Assembly: GCF_000427295.1 (NCBI RefSeq)
Contig: NZ_ATNM01000114.1
Location: forward strand, 59,031-123,030
Length of the DNA stretch: 64,000 nucleotides
DNA from: Cyclobacterium qasimii M12-11B
GTDB taxonomy: Bacteria > Bacteroidota > Bacteroidia > Cytophagales > Cyclobacteriaceae
Reading direction: 5' to 3'
In this document: one piece after another, positions 27,490 through 36,451 of the stretch
How positions within the stretch are numbered: the first letter of the stretch is position 1
Layout of the letters: each line of letters begins with the position of its first letter
Made by a program: the position numbers and the translations under genes
Notes under the pieces: generated by a model
Databases searched by the model: none
Told to the model about the DNA's origin: nothing
The model's input: the letters and a program-made list of their open reading frames with translations, nothing else

Positions 27490-28005
27490 AAACCATTGCC
27501 ATAGACATGGACGGTGTACTGGCAGATGTGTATCAGCAACTTATTGATATGCATTACAGCGAAAGTGGCATTACGCTAAAAAGCAGTGACATGGTAGGGA
27601 TGACAGAAGCAGAAGCCTTTCCGCATCTTTTAAAACATGTGCACACCAAAGGTTTTTTTTGAAACAGTGCCACTCATCCCCGGTGGACAGGAGGTTGTAG
27701 CGGAACTATCAAAGCAGTATAAAATTTTCATCGTTTCTGCTGCCACAGAGTTCCCACTAAGCCTGACAGAAAAGCATAATTGGCTTAATAAACATTTCCC
27801 ATTTATCAGCTGGCAACAAATGGTGTTTTGTGGCTCAAAAGAAATAATCAAGACGGACATAATGATCGATGATCATTTTAAAAATCTTGATGTATTTGAT
27901 GGGAAGACCTTTCTTTTTACTCAGCCCCACAATGAAAAATCCAGCCCGGGAAAACATGAAAGGGTAAACAATTGGAACGAGATTAAAAAGATCCTATTGG
28001 GTTAA
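27486..28005 (+). CDS. 5'(3')-deoxyribonucleotidase-like HAD phosphatase, interrupted by an apparent 1-nt insertion
   Basis: A HAD-superfamily enzyme of the cytosolic 5'(3')-deoxyribonucleotidase (NT5C) type. The nucleophile motif is AIDMDGVLADVYQQL; motif II is FIVSAATEF and the metal-binding Asp pair is IMIDDHFKNL. As given, the frame ends in the eight-T run at 27653-27660. Removing one T gives HTKGFFETVPLIPGGQEV and one 172-residue protein, the normal length for this family. Members dephosphorylate deoxynucleoside monophosphates and help balance nucleotide pools. It overlaps the upstream membrane-protein gene by 4 nt. Confidence 0.85.
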
Positions 28006-28072
28006 ATACATACTCCTTTCGGGCATCACAATTATCATTCTCAAAGCAATATCCTCCATTCTAGCACATAAA

Positions 28073-28115
28073 AAACCACCTCATAAACCATAAAGAATGA
28101 TTTATGAGGTGGTTT
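28073..28115. terminator. Hairpin between the nucleotidase and cold-shock genes
   Basis: A perfect 15-bp stem AAACCACCTCATAAA / TTTATGAGGTGGTTT with a 13-nt loop. On the minus strand it is followed by more Ts; on the plus strand the T run is short. Confidence 0.65.
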
Positions 28116-28130
28116 CAGTAAGCCAAGTAA

Positions 28131-28182
28131 AAAAAATTCCATCCTTATAAAAACCAGAACAGGATTTTTTTGGATGGAATTT
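28131..28182 (-). terminator. Terminator-like hairpin downstream of the cold-shock gene
   Basis: Arms AAATTCCATCC (28134-28144) and GGATGGAATTT (28172-28182). Reading the minus strand the second arm runs into eight Ts, as expected for intrinsic termination of the cold-shock mRNA. Confidence 0.6.
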
Positions 28183-28290
28183 AACAATTTTGTAATGCCT
28201 TTCGGCAAATGTCGACTCATGCAAAGACGTGTAAGCGCAATGGCTATCACGGGTCTTAGCAAAAGGAATTTATATAAAACGGTATAAGGT

Positions 28291-28748
28291 TTAAACGGCT
28301 AATTTCACATCAATAGCACTCAAACCTTTAGGAGTTTTTTCAGTTTCAAAGGTTACTTGATCATTCTCTCTGACGTCGTCAACCAATCCTTTTACATGGA
28401 CAAATATACTGTCCTGAGATTCTAAATCTTTAATAAACCCGTAGCCTTTGGATTCATTGAAAAAAGTAACTTTACCTTTTCTTCTGAGATCTTCAGGATC
28501 TATAGGTGCTTGCTTAGACACACTTACTTCAATGTCTTCAAGCTCAATTTTTTTCTTCTTAACTGTAGGATCAGGGGGCGTTGAAGTGATATTTCCATCT
28601 TCGTCTACATAGGCAATCATATCATCCAGATCTCCTCCTTTATTGGAATTGGATTTCCTTACCTCTTTTTTTTCTTCCTTCTCTTTCTTCTTCCTTAATC
28701 TTTTTTTCTCTTTTTCTTTTTATTAAAAGTTTCTTTCGATTTTGCCAT
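28291..28748 (-). CDS. Cold-shock domain protein with basic N-terminal extension, interrupted by an apparent 1-nt deletion
   Basis: The C-terminal 65 residues are a cold-shock domain with RNP1 SKGYGFIKD and RNP2 SIFVHV. The N-terminal half is a Lys/Glu-rich extension typical of the large Bacteroidota cold-shock proteins (starts MAKSKETFNKKEKEKKRL after correction) followed by GGDLDDMIAYVDEDGNITST. The uncorrected frame only opens at 28620. Adding one T to the five-T run at 28717-28721 (plus strand) links it to ATG 28748 and gives 152 residues. Likely an RNA-binding chaperone; the role of the extension is unknown. Confidence 0.85.
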
Positions 28749-29235
28749 AAATTATTTTTGTTCTTACGTTAGTTTCATCCAGATATTAACCCGATCTTCC
28801 AGTAAATGCTTCCCAAATAATTGAAATGTTATTCATCAGGAAGAGCAAGAGTTCTGGAAAAAACCCATTTCAATCCAGTACAATCTTCAAGATAATTGGG
28901 TATTATTTCTCCGAGTAGGCACAAATTTGGCCAAAATAATGGATTTTTCCTATTTCAACCCATTAATATATTTTTTAAATCGTCTGCTAATCGCCTATTA
29001 ACCTAATTTAACCCTTATCTACAATTGTCTTTTGTAAATTGTTAAGAAATCATAAAAATTCAGAAGCGTTAAAGCAGGAGGTTTGTGAAAGTTATCCCGG
29101 TGATTTTTTAGGTATTTTCACCTTAGAAAAGAAGAATTATTGTATTTTCGGGATTAAAGAATACTTCTAATTTAGAAATAGATTTTCTATTCCTAAATCA
29201 GAACTATTACCAATTTTAACCAAAATTATTTATCA
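28749..29235. other. Intergenic region between divergent cold-shock and esterase genes
   Basis: About 490 nt, AT-rich, with no convincing coding frame, tRNA or riboswitch. It should hold two divergent promoters. The cold-shock gene may have a long 5' leader here, but I cannot define one. Confidence 0.45.
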
Positions 29236-30519
29236 ATGAAAAAATGTTATCTCTTATTACTTTTCGTTGGACTGGTCTTCAGCCAACTAGCCTTGGGACA
29301 ATCCCAACAAGGCCAGCTTATCCGAATAATGGTAAGCCCATCTTCTCCAGACATGATTTACCAAAAAGGCGATAACATTTCATTTGATGTAGCGGTATAT
29401 AAATTTGGGAAGTTAATAGAAGGGGCTGAAATAGAATATGAAATTGGTCCGGAAAAAATGGATCCTGTTTTAACAGGTACCAGCACCCTAAAGAAAGGAA
29501 CGACCACTATTAAAGGAGGGAAACTAGATGTTCCTGGTTTTGTCAGGTGTCAGGTAACCTATAAAGAAAATGGAGAAACTTATAGAAATACAGGTACTGC
29601 TGGGGTGACACCTTTGGATATCCAACCTACCACTACCTTACCGGATGACTTCAAAGCATTCTGGGATGAAGGCAAAGAGGCAATGAAAAAGATTCCTTTA
29701 GAACCTGTACTTACGCTTATGCCAGAACGCTCTACACATCATACAAATGTTTACCATGTATCCTTTAAAAACATCAGTGGTGACATTTATGGCATATTAA
29801 CCAAGCCTAAGAAACCTGGGAAATATCCTGCCATCCTACATGTACCAGGAGCTGGAATCAGACCTTACTCTGGCGCCAACCTTAACCAGGATGTCATTTC
29901 TTTACAGATCGGAATTCATGGTATCCCTGTCAACCTTTATGAGTCTTCATTGTATCAGGATTTAGGTGCAGGTGCCTTAAATGGTTATAATAGAATCTTT
30001 CTTGATGATAAAGACAAATATTATTACAAGAGGGTATATTTAGGTTGTGTGAGAGCGGTGGACTTTATCTTTGCACAAGAGGAGTTTGATGGTGAAAATA
30101 TTGGTGTGATGGGCGGAAGCCAGGGAGGTGCCTTATCGATCATTACCGCAGGCTTGGATGAAAGAATCAAATACCTGGTGAGCTATTATCCAGCACTTTC
30201 AGACCTTACAGGTTACCTACACGGCCGTGCCGGAGGTTGGCCTCAATTATTCAAAGACGAATGGAGCAATCAACCTAACAAGATTGAAACTTCAAAGTAT
30301 TATGATGTTGTTAATTTTGCGAGATTTGTAAAAGTTCCAGGGTTTTATTCCTGGGGTTTTAATGACAATGTATGTCCTCCAACTTCCATGTATTCTGCCT
30401 ACAATGTAGTGCCTGGTAAAAAGGAGTTGTCTCTTTACCACGATGCCGCACATTGGCGTTATTCAGAACAAAGTGCTGAAGGACACGATTGGTTAATCCA
30501 AAAAATAGGTGTTAGATAA
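29236..30519 (+). CDS. Secreted acetylxylan esterase-like (CE7/AXE1) hydrolase
   Basis: A 427-residue exported alpha/beta hydrolase. It has a Sec signal peptide (1-21, ending ALGQ), an N-terminal Ig-like beta-sandwich (about 25-125), and an AXE1-type catalytic domain. The nucleophile is in GVMGGSQGGALSI; the acid is likely in SWGFNDNVCPPTS and the histidine in YHDAAHWRY. CE7 enzymes deacetylate xylo-oligosaccharides and cephalosporin C. No xylanase genes are nearby, so it acts alone in the envelope or outside. A perfect-stem terminator follows. Confidence 0.86.
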   Translation: MKKCYLLLLFVGLVFSQLALGQSQQGQLIRIMVSPSSPDMIYQKGDNISFDVAVYKFGKLIEGAEIEYEIGPEKMDPVLTGTSTLKKGTTTIKGGKLDVPGFVRCQVTYKENGETYRNTGTAGVTPLDIQPTTTLPDDFKAFWDEGKEAMKKIPLEPVLTLMPERSTHHTNVYHVSFKNISGDIYGILTKPKKPGKYPAILHVPGAGIRPYSGANLNQDVISLQIGIHGIPVNLYESSLYQDLGAGALNGYNRIFLDDKDKYYYKRVYLGCVRAVDFIFAQEEFDGENIGVMGGSQGGALSIITAGLDERIKYLVSYYPALSDLTGYLHGRAGGWPQLFKDEWSNQPNKIETSKYYDVVNFARFVKVPGFYSWGFNDNVCPPTSMYSAYNVVPGKKELSLYHDAAHWRYSEQSAEGHDWLIQKIGVR

Positions 30520-30545
30520 TTTTTAACAGAAAGTATTAAAAGTAT

Positions 30546-30586
30546 AATGTGCCTGAAAACATTGAGTTTTCAGGCACATTTTTTTT
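30546..30586. terminator. Terminator after the AXE1-like gene
   Basis: A perfect 15-bp stem AATGTGCCTGAAAAC / GTTTTCAGGCACATT with a 5-nt loop and a run of eight Ts on the plus strand. Confidence 0.87.
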
Positions 30587-30663
30587 ATTCATTGTAATCC
30601 TATTTTCCTTTTCCAAAAAACAGCTTAATCATGTAGCAGAAGGCTATTTCAAAAGGGTTAAGC

Positions 30664-32397
30664 CTACTTATCAGTCGCTGGCCAGGAGGTCTCAATACCT
30701 TGTGACCTAACAAAGGACTGAAATTCTTTTAGCAAATCGCTATCCTCCCTTACTGTCTTGGGACTAACTTTCTTTGTTATCGCAAAAGGAACCAGCATCC
30801 CTACCGCTTCTCCAATACTCCATTCAACTGGATGTAAACGGTAGCAACCATTCGTAATATGAGTTGTCCCAATATTTTTATTTGCAGGCAATAGGTTTTC
30901 CGTTTCCTGAGGGATCAATGCCCCTAAAGGTATCTGAAATGGCAGGGAACCAAAATCTATATAATTGTCTCCACCGCAACTTGGATGTAAATCAATATGA
31001 TAATAACCAATCCCCACACTATCATAAAAATCTGCTGCTTTTAAAGCCTTTCCTTCAAGTCCTGAAACCTGGGCACGTTGGGCAGCTCCCACATGCTCTT
31101 CTTTTACTGTAAACAGGGCCTTTATTCTCCTGGCCTCTCTCACATAAGGATATTTTGCCAAGCCATCTTCCGTACCCATTAAGTCATTTCTCAACCTAAG
31201 TCCTGGCCAACCCTTACCCCCATCCGGCCTGGGGGCTTCTGTTTGCAACCAATAAAGTAAAGACAAGCTTTGTTGCTTGCCGGCATCCAGGTGTTTTTTA
31301 AATTCATCCTCACTTACATCTACTATATTTCCAGACACATAATCATTTTGTGGCCAATTTACCAAGGTGGCATCTCCCTGATAAAACCCCGGCTGATGGT
31401 TTGCTTGAGAGATAATCTTTCGATAAACCATCAAGTTCAAACTATTTCCTGTCTTTATTCCCTCAGGGTGAAATCCAAGTTCCTTGGGTTTTAGGTCTTT
31501 CGGACTGCTGTAGTTAAGTTCAAGCATTTTTCCGGCCCAGGGAGGATTCATCTCAGGAGTGAAATTTTTCCAATAATCATAGTCTGAGGGTTTAGGAATT
31601 GTCCAGTCCTCCCCTTTCACATAATCAATTGCAAAACAAACCGTAAATGCCTGGTTATTATCTGGCCTGTGAGTTACTCCAGCATGAAATTCTCCAGTGT
31701 CCCCTTTGGCTTCACTACCAGTAATGTAAGCTGTACCAGTCAAAGGTAGCAAGTCTCCCAACTCTGTGGCATCCACAAAATACTCCCCTTCCAAAAGGAC
31801 ATTTTTATTTGTAAGCAAGTTTTTAGCAGTCAATGCCTGCACTCTTTTACCCGCTACTTTTGCCGTTGCTACCTTGTGATGCTTCAAAAGAATTAGCTTG
31901 CGAGAACTTTCATATGCTGCAAACATTTCCTCCAAAACCTTATGTCCCACCTTTGGCTCAAAACAAAGTCTTGAAACGGATCCTCCACCTGGGTTAAGTA
32001 ATTTATTTGATGCTGCTTCAGGTGTTAAAGGATAAAATCTTTTGTAATAATCCCTGATTTTCTCTCTGAAAATCCTATACAATTCAGGTGCACCATGTGA
32101 CTCAATCCATTGGTGTTCATCCGGCGGCACACCTTGTTGGGAAAGTTGGCCACCTAACCAATCTGTTTCTTCTGTCATCACTACAGTCAAACCATTTCTT
32201 AGTGCTGCAAAAGCAGCGGCGCAGCCTCCTAGTCCAGCTCCGGCTACAATCAAATCAGCCTGTAAAACTTTTCCACTTTCGTTTACGGACACCCTTTTCC
32301 TACTTTGACTAGCATGTACCGGTAAACCTGTAAGTGTGGCTGAAGCAATGGTTCCTCCACCCAACACCACCTTACCCATAAAGTTTCTTCTATTCAT
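30664..32397 (-). CDS. Exported FAD-dependent oxidoreductase (FAD_oxidored family)
   Basis: A 577-residue flavoprotein with an N-terminal export leader (MNRRNFMGKVVLGGGTIASA, twin-Arg-like). The dinucleotide fold starts at DLIVAGAGLGGCAAAFAAL, followed by the family motif EETDWLGGQLSQQGVPPDE. The C-terminal LPANKNIGTTHITNGCYRLH closes the FAD site. Members occur in polysaccharide and sugar catabolic loci of Bacteroidota and Planctomycetes, and substrates are largely unknown. It is the last gene of a three-gene run after an MFS sugar porter and an AGE epimerase, so a sugar or sugar acid is the likely substrate (inference). Confidence 0.85.
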   Translation of the reverse strand: MNRRNFMGKVVLGGGTIASATLTGLPVHASQSRKRVSVNESGKVLQADLIVAGAGLGGCAAAFAALRNGLTVVMTEETDWLGGQLSQQGVPPDEHQWIESHGAPELYRIFREKIRDYYKRFYPLTPEAASNKLLNPGGGSVSRLCFEPKVGHKVLEEMFAAYESSRKLILLKHHKVATAKVAGKRVQALTAKNLLTNKNVLLEGEYFVDATELGDLLPLTGTAYITGSEAKGDTGEFHAGVTHRPDNNQAFTVCFAIDYVKGEDWTIPKPSDYDYWKNFTPEMNPPWAGKMLELNYSSPKDLKPKELGFHPEGIKTGNSLNLMVYRKIISQANHQPGFYQGDATLVNWPQNDYVSGNIVDVSEDEFKKHLDAGKQQSLSLLYWLQTEAPRPDGGKGWPGLRLRNDLMGTEDGLAKYPYVREARRIKALFTVKEEHVGAAQRAQVSGLEGKALKAADFYDSVGIGYYHIDLHPSCGGDNYIDFGSLPFQIPLGALIPQETENLLPANKNIGTTHITNGCYRLHPVEWSIGEAVGMLVPFAITKKVSPKTVREDSDLLKEFQSFVRSQGIETSWPATDK

Positions 32398-32435
32398 CTT
32401 ATCTATATTTAATAGGCTTAAAATTGAATATTACG

Positions 32436-33592
32436 TTATTTGATTTTCTCTAAATTTTTCCAGACCTGATACAATCCTCTGGGTACATGAAAACAGCCTT
32501 TCCACTTTCCACCTTTTAATGGCAATTGCACCTTTCCATATCTGTCCAGGTAGCCAAACCACTCTGGGGAATCGGGATCTTTAAAATGTTTCCAGGTATA
32601 GTCATGTACTTTATTAAACCATTGAAGACACTCATTATTGCCTGTGATGGCATATGCCTTGGATAAAAACACCAATGTTTCCAAATGAACCCACCATAAT
32701 TTCTGGTTCCATTCTAATTTTTCAGATGGGTGGCCAGAAATATCCAGAAAATAATATATGCCTCCATATTCCTTATCCCAGCCATATTCAAGTGTTCTCA
32801 AACCAGTAGCAATGGCTTTCTTGCACAAGTCCTCATCCTTGTATTTTTGGCTTAAGTCAAGCATAAACCACATCGCTTCAATGGCGTGCCCCGGACTTGT
32901 TAATCTACCTTCATAAGAATCAGAAAAGCTTCCATCTACATTCACATTCTCCAGTATCAATCCTGTTTCTTCCTGAAGAAAAACCTCCATTACCTCGTGG
33001 ATTACACCAGGAACCAATGACTTGACCTTATCCTCATCTAGCAAAGACTCCATTTCCAGTGTTAAATTGCTCAAAATCATGGGCAAGGCAAAGCTTTTTA
33101 AATTCCTTGTACCTGGAAAGGTTTTGTTGTAAATCCCTTTTGGATTGTCCTTTCGTTCCAAGATATTTTCAAAAGTCTTCAAGGCTATTTCTGCGTATTC
33201 CTCACAGGGTGCCACTTTGTTCAATGCTGCAAAAGCCATTGCCGCAAAGCAATCAGAAAATATATTATAAGGTTGAACCAAAGGATTCCCCTTTTGATCT
33301 AAAGAAAATAAAAGGCTCCATTTTTATCCCTACCATGTTTAATTAGAAAGTCAGCGCCATTCTTGGCCAAATCAAGCCATTCTGTATTGGGCTTCACCTG
33401 ATCGTACAACATGGCAAACATCCATACCTGTCTGGCTTGCAACCAGACGAATTTGTCAGTGTCATACACCTTACCAAACTGATCCAGACAAGTAAAATAA
33501 CCTCCATTTACCTTATCTGGGCTGTTTTTCTCCCAAAACGGAATCACATTGTTTAGTAATTCCTCTTTGTATAAATTTAAATATTGCTTCAT
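32436..33592 (-). CDS. AGE family epimerase/isomerase, interrupted by an apparent 1-nt deletion
   Basis: An (alpha/alpha)6-barrel sugar epimerase/isomerase of the N-acylglucosamine 2-epimerase family. Visible signatures: [18 protein letters not shown] at about 47-64, [32 protein letters not shown] (catalytic His) and a C-terminal [15 protein letters not shown]. As given, the frame ends at about 33299. One extra A in the four-A run at 33305-33308 (plus strand) restores [19 protein letters not shown] and a 385-residue protein of normal length. Substrate could be N-acetylglucosamine/mannosamine, mannose or cellobiose. It is 6 nt after the MFS porter gene. Confidence 0.86.
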
Positions 33593-33598
33593 TGCTAA

Positions 33599-35014
33599 TT
33601 ATTTATTTTTTATCCCTTTACCAAACCAGTAATTTTCTATCTCCTCCAAACTTCTACCAGCTGTCTCGGGTATTTTTTTCCAGATAATATACATGTAGGG
33701 AAAGCACATCAATGCAAAAAACAGAAAAGTACCTGAAGGCCCCAAATTCTCCAAAAACCAAGGGGTCAATTGGCCTACCAGATAGGTACCTAACCACAAT
33801 GAGAAACCGGCAATTGACATGGCTAATCCTCTTATTTTATTTGGATACATCTCGGAAAGCAAAACAAAAATTACCGCAGAGATAGATATGGCTGTGAAGA
33901 AAATATAGGCAAGAAATAGAATCAATAAGAATAAGGAAGGCAAACCATACATTTCGCTTCCATAAAAATAAAAGCTAATCAAAAGTAAAGAAATCACCAT
34001 TCCAGATACACCGAAGTACACGAGTTTTTTCCTACCTACCCGATCTATAATAAACAAGGCCAGAATGGTTGTTAAAACATTGACTACACCCACCATCACC
34101 TGATAATAAAGTGCATCTCCCCCACTCAATCCAGATTGTTCAAAAATACTTGGCCCATAATACAGCACAGCATTGACACCCATAAATTGACCTAGAATTG
34201 CTATGGCCATCCCTAACAGAACCGGCTTTAGAACTAAGGGATTTTTTAATAGCCCCCAACTACTTTCTGTGGTCTGATCTGCTTGTTTCAAAACCTCTTC
34301 TACTTTTTGTTTACCAGTAACAGCAGAGGTGTAAAGCTTCGTGAAGACATGTTCAGCTTTGGCAATTTGATTGTTTATGACAAGCCACCGGGGGCTTTCA
34401 GGTATAAACAATAGCACGATGAAAAACAAAAACGCAGGAACGATTTCCATTCCCAACATTGCCCTCCAGACTTCTTCGTGAAAGACCTGAGACAATAAAG
34501 GGCTATCCTTGAAAAGTTGGGTTTCAGCAATACTCAACAATTGAAAGTTCATTAAAAAGGCACCTAAAAACCCAATAGTAATGGCCAACTGATACAAAGA
34601 AACCAGACTTCCCCTAATGGCTGAAGGGGCAACCTCTGAAATATACATTGGCGAAACAATCGATACCATCCCTATACCCGCTCCACCTATAATTCTATAA
34701 AGGATCAATTCATTATAACTACTGGCAATGGCACAGCCTATAGCGGAAATAGAAAATAAAACAGCTGAAAGGAGCATGACTTTTTTTCTTCCGTATTTAT
34801 CTGAAAGTCCACCAGCAAAGCTTACCCCGATTATCGACCCTAATAATGCACAACCTACATACCAGCCTTGAGCGATCACCGACAGCTCAAATTGTTGACT
34901 CACTTGACTAATTGTTCCTGAAATAACAGCAGTATCATACCCAAATAAAAACCCTCCAATGGCTGCCACAAGAGATAAGAATAGTATATAGAGGTAAGAA
35001 GGGTTTATCTTCAT
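33599..35014 (-). CDS. MFS sugar porter
   Basis: A 471-residue, twelve-helix major facilitator of the sugar porter family. Signatures: GGFLFGYDTAVISGT in helix 1, GGLSDKYGRKKVML in loop 2-3, FIPESPRWLV after helix 6, IDRVGRKKLVYFG in loop 8-9 and IPETAGRSLEEIE at the end. It should bring a hexose or related sugar across the inner membrane for the downstream AGE epimerase and FAD oxidoreductase. The gene order suggests one sugar route. Confidence 0.9.
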   Translation of the reverse strand: MKINPSYLYILFLSLVAAIGGFLFGYDTAVISGTISQVSQQFELSVIAQGWYVGCALLGSIIGVSFAGGLSDKYGRKKVMLLSAVLFSISAIGCAIASSYNELILYRIIGGAGIGMVSIVSPMYISEVAPSAIRGSLVSLYQLAITIGFLGAFLMNFQLLSIAETQLFKDSPLLSQVFHEEVWRAMLGMEIVPAFLFFIVLLFIPESPRWLVINNQIAKAEHVFTKLYTSAVTGKQKVEEVLKQADQTTESSWGLLKNPLVLKPVLLGMAIAILGQFMGVNAVLYYGPSIFEQSGLSGGDALYYQVMVGVVNVLTTILALFIIDRVGRKKLVYFGVSGMVISLLLISFYFYGSEMYGLPSLFLLILFLAYIFFTAISISAVIFVLLSEMYPNKIRGLAMSIAGFSLWLGTYLVGQLTPWFLENLGPSGTFLFFALMCFPYMYIIWKKIPETAGRSLEEIENYWFGKGIKNK

Positions 35015-35141
35015 AGAAGGCTCATTTTTAAGGTTAAAAGGAATAAAATTTATAAGGCCACTTGATGGCTAAAATACTGTTACTTAAAATAGTTGATTAT
35101 ACTTGAAATATGCAATAAGCACCCTTAAGCAGGATCTGAAT

Positions 35142-36245
35142 TTAATCGTTTAATATTTCAGATAAATTCCATTCAAGCTTGGTATCGTAGAATATTTGCC
35201 CATTTAAAATACTCAATGGAGAATCAATATTGTTATGGTACAGTTGTCCTGTCCCCAAGCCCTGAGGCATTTCAGCCTTCAATGAGGAGGTAAGTTGGGC
35301 AATTGCATTTAGTCCAATATTACTTTCTAATGCTGAGGTCATCCACCAGCCAGTATTTGTTTGCTGGGCGAGGGCTACCCACTCTCTGGTAGGTATAATT
35401 CCACCTAGCAAAGTTGGTTTTAAAATAAGAAATTGAGGCCTTATCGATTCCAGGAGTTGAAGCTTATTTTCCCGACCATATATCCCTATCAATTCTTCAT
35501 CCAAGGCAATTGGAATAGGTGATTGCTTACATAGTTCCCTCATTTCAGCTATCAATCCCGGTTGAATAGGTTGCTCTATACTATGGATTTCAAATTTGGC
35601 TAACCTTTCTAGTTTGCCTAGGGCATCTTGAGGAGCAAATGCGCCGTTTGCATCCACCCTGATTGAAATTTTATCCTTAGGAAAACGAGACCTTATTTTT
35701 TCCAGAAGCTCACATTCCTGGTCGAAATCAATGGCTCCTATTTTCATTTTTATGCAGTCGTAGCCTTGTTCGATCTTTTGGTCAATTTGCCTTTCCATAA
35801 AATCTTTCTCCCCCATCCAAACCAAACCATTTATGGGAAGAGGGGAACCTGAAGCATAAAAGCCATTGTCCAAAATCTTTCGTTGGCCTCCATTGATCAG
35901 GTCTAATAAAGCTGTTTCAAGACCAAATTGAACACTCGGGAATTCATGAAGCATCATGTTGTCAATCTGATTGAGCAACACTTCCTGACTAGCATGGAAT
36001 TCCATTTCCTCCACTAAATTCAAAATCTTAATCGCTTGCTCCAGAAAGTTAGGCACATCATCCTTACTGAGTCCTTTTAATGGACCAGCTTCTCCTATTC
36101 CAATTATCCCTGGATATTGATCCGAAGTGACTTGAATAAAGTACGTTATTTTCTCTTTAAGTACTCCTCTGCTGGTTCCAGCCTCAAACTTAAAATTTAA
36201 AGGATAGGCTTTTATTGAGCATTTAACTTTAAACAATTGGGTCAT
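35142..36245 (-). CDS. menC: o-Succinylbenzoate synthase-like enolase superfamily enzyme
   Basis: A 367-residue muconate-lactonising subgroup enolase. Catalytic residues can be placed: the Lys-x-Lys pair in DCIKMKIG, metal ligands in VDANGAF, SIEQPI and ALDEEL, and the second catalytic Lys in LILKPTLLGG. SALESNIGLNAIAQ and PQGLGTG match Bacteroidota MenC, which makes o-succinylbenzoate for menaquinone. No other men genes are close, and related enzymes include N-succinylamino-acid racemases and dipeptide epimerases, so the assignment is likely but not certain. Confidence 0.8.
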   Translation of the reverse strand: MTQLFKVKCSIKAYPLNFKFEAGTSRGVLKEKITYFIQVTSDQYPGIIGIGEAGPLKGLSKDDVPNFLEQAIKILNLVEEMEFHASQEVLLNQIDNMMLHEFPSVQFGLETALLDLINGGQRKILDNGFYASGSPLPINGLVWMGEKDFMERQIDQKIEQGYDCIKMKIGAIDFDQECELLEKIRSRFPKDKISIRVDANGAFAPQDALGKLERLAKFEIHSIEQPIQPGLIAEMRELCKQSPIPIALDEELIGIYGRENKLQLLESIRPQFLILKPTLLGGIIPTREWVALAQQTNTGWWMTSALESNIGLNAIAQLTSSLKAEMPQGLGTGQLYHNNIDSPLSILNGQIFYDTKLEWNLSEILND

Positions 36246-36398
36246 TTTTATTTTTCGTTATACTCAAATATGACCATTTTCTTCCAATTCATAAAAGCTG
36301 GGGCGACCTGAATACCCCTAAATGTTCCATATATTATTCAAATGGTCAATGTCTCCATAGAAACATGGCATAATATCCCGCAATTGGATGTAAAGGGC

Positions 36399-36406
36399 TA
36401 TATTTG
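36399..36406 (+). promoter_or_regulatory. Putative -7 element for queA
   Basis: TATATTTG is an exact TAnnTTTG match, 45 nt upstream of the queA ATG. No clear -33 TTG at the expected spacing. Confidence 0.3.
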
Positions 36407-36451
36407 CATCGGATTTGTAAAAAATGTTCAATATCGAGAATTATTAAAAAT

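Noticed and set aside
28041..28262. 73-residue minus-strand frame after the cold-shock gene
   Set aside because: It runs through two perfect hairpins that look like terminators and has no protein-like features.
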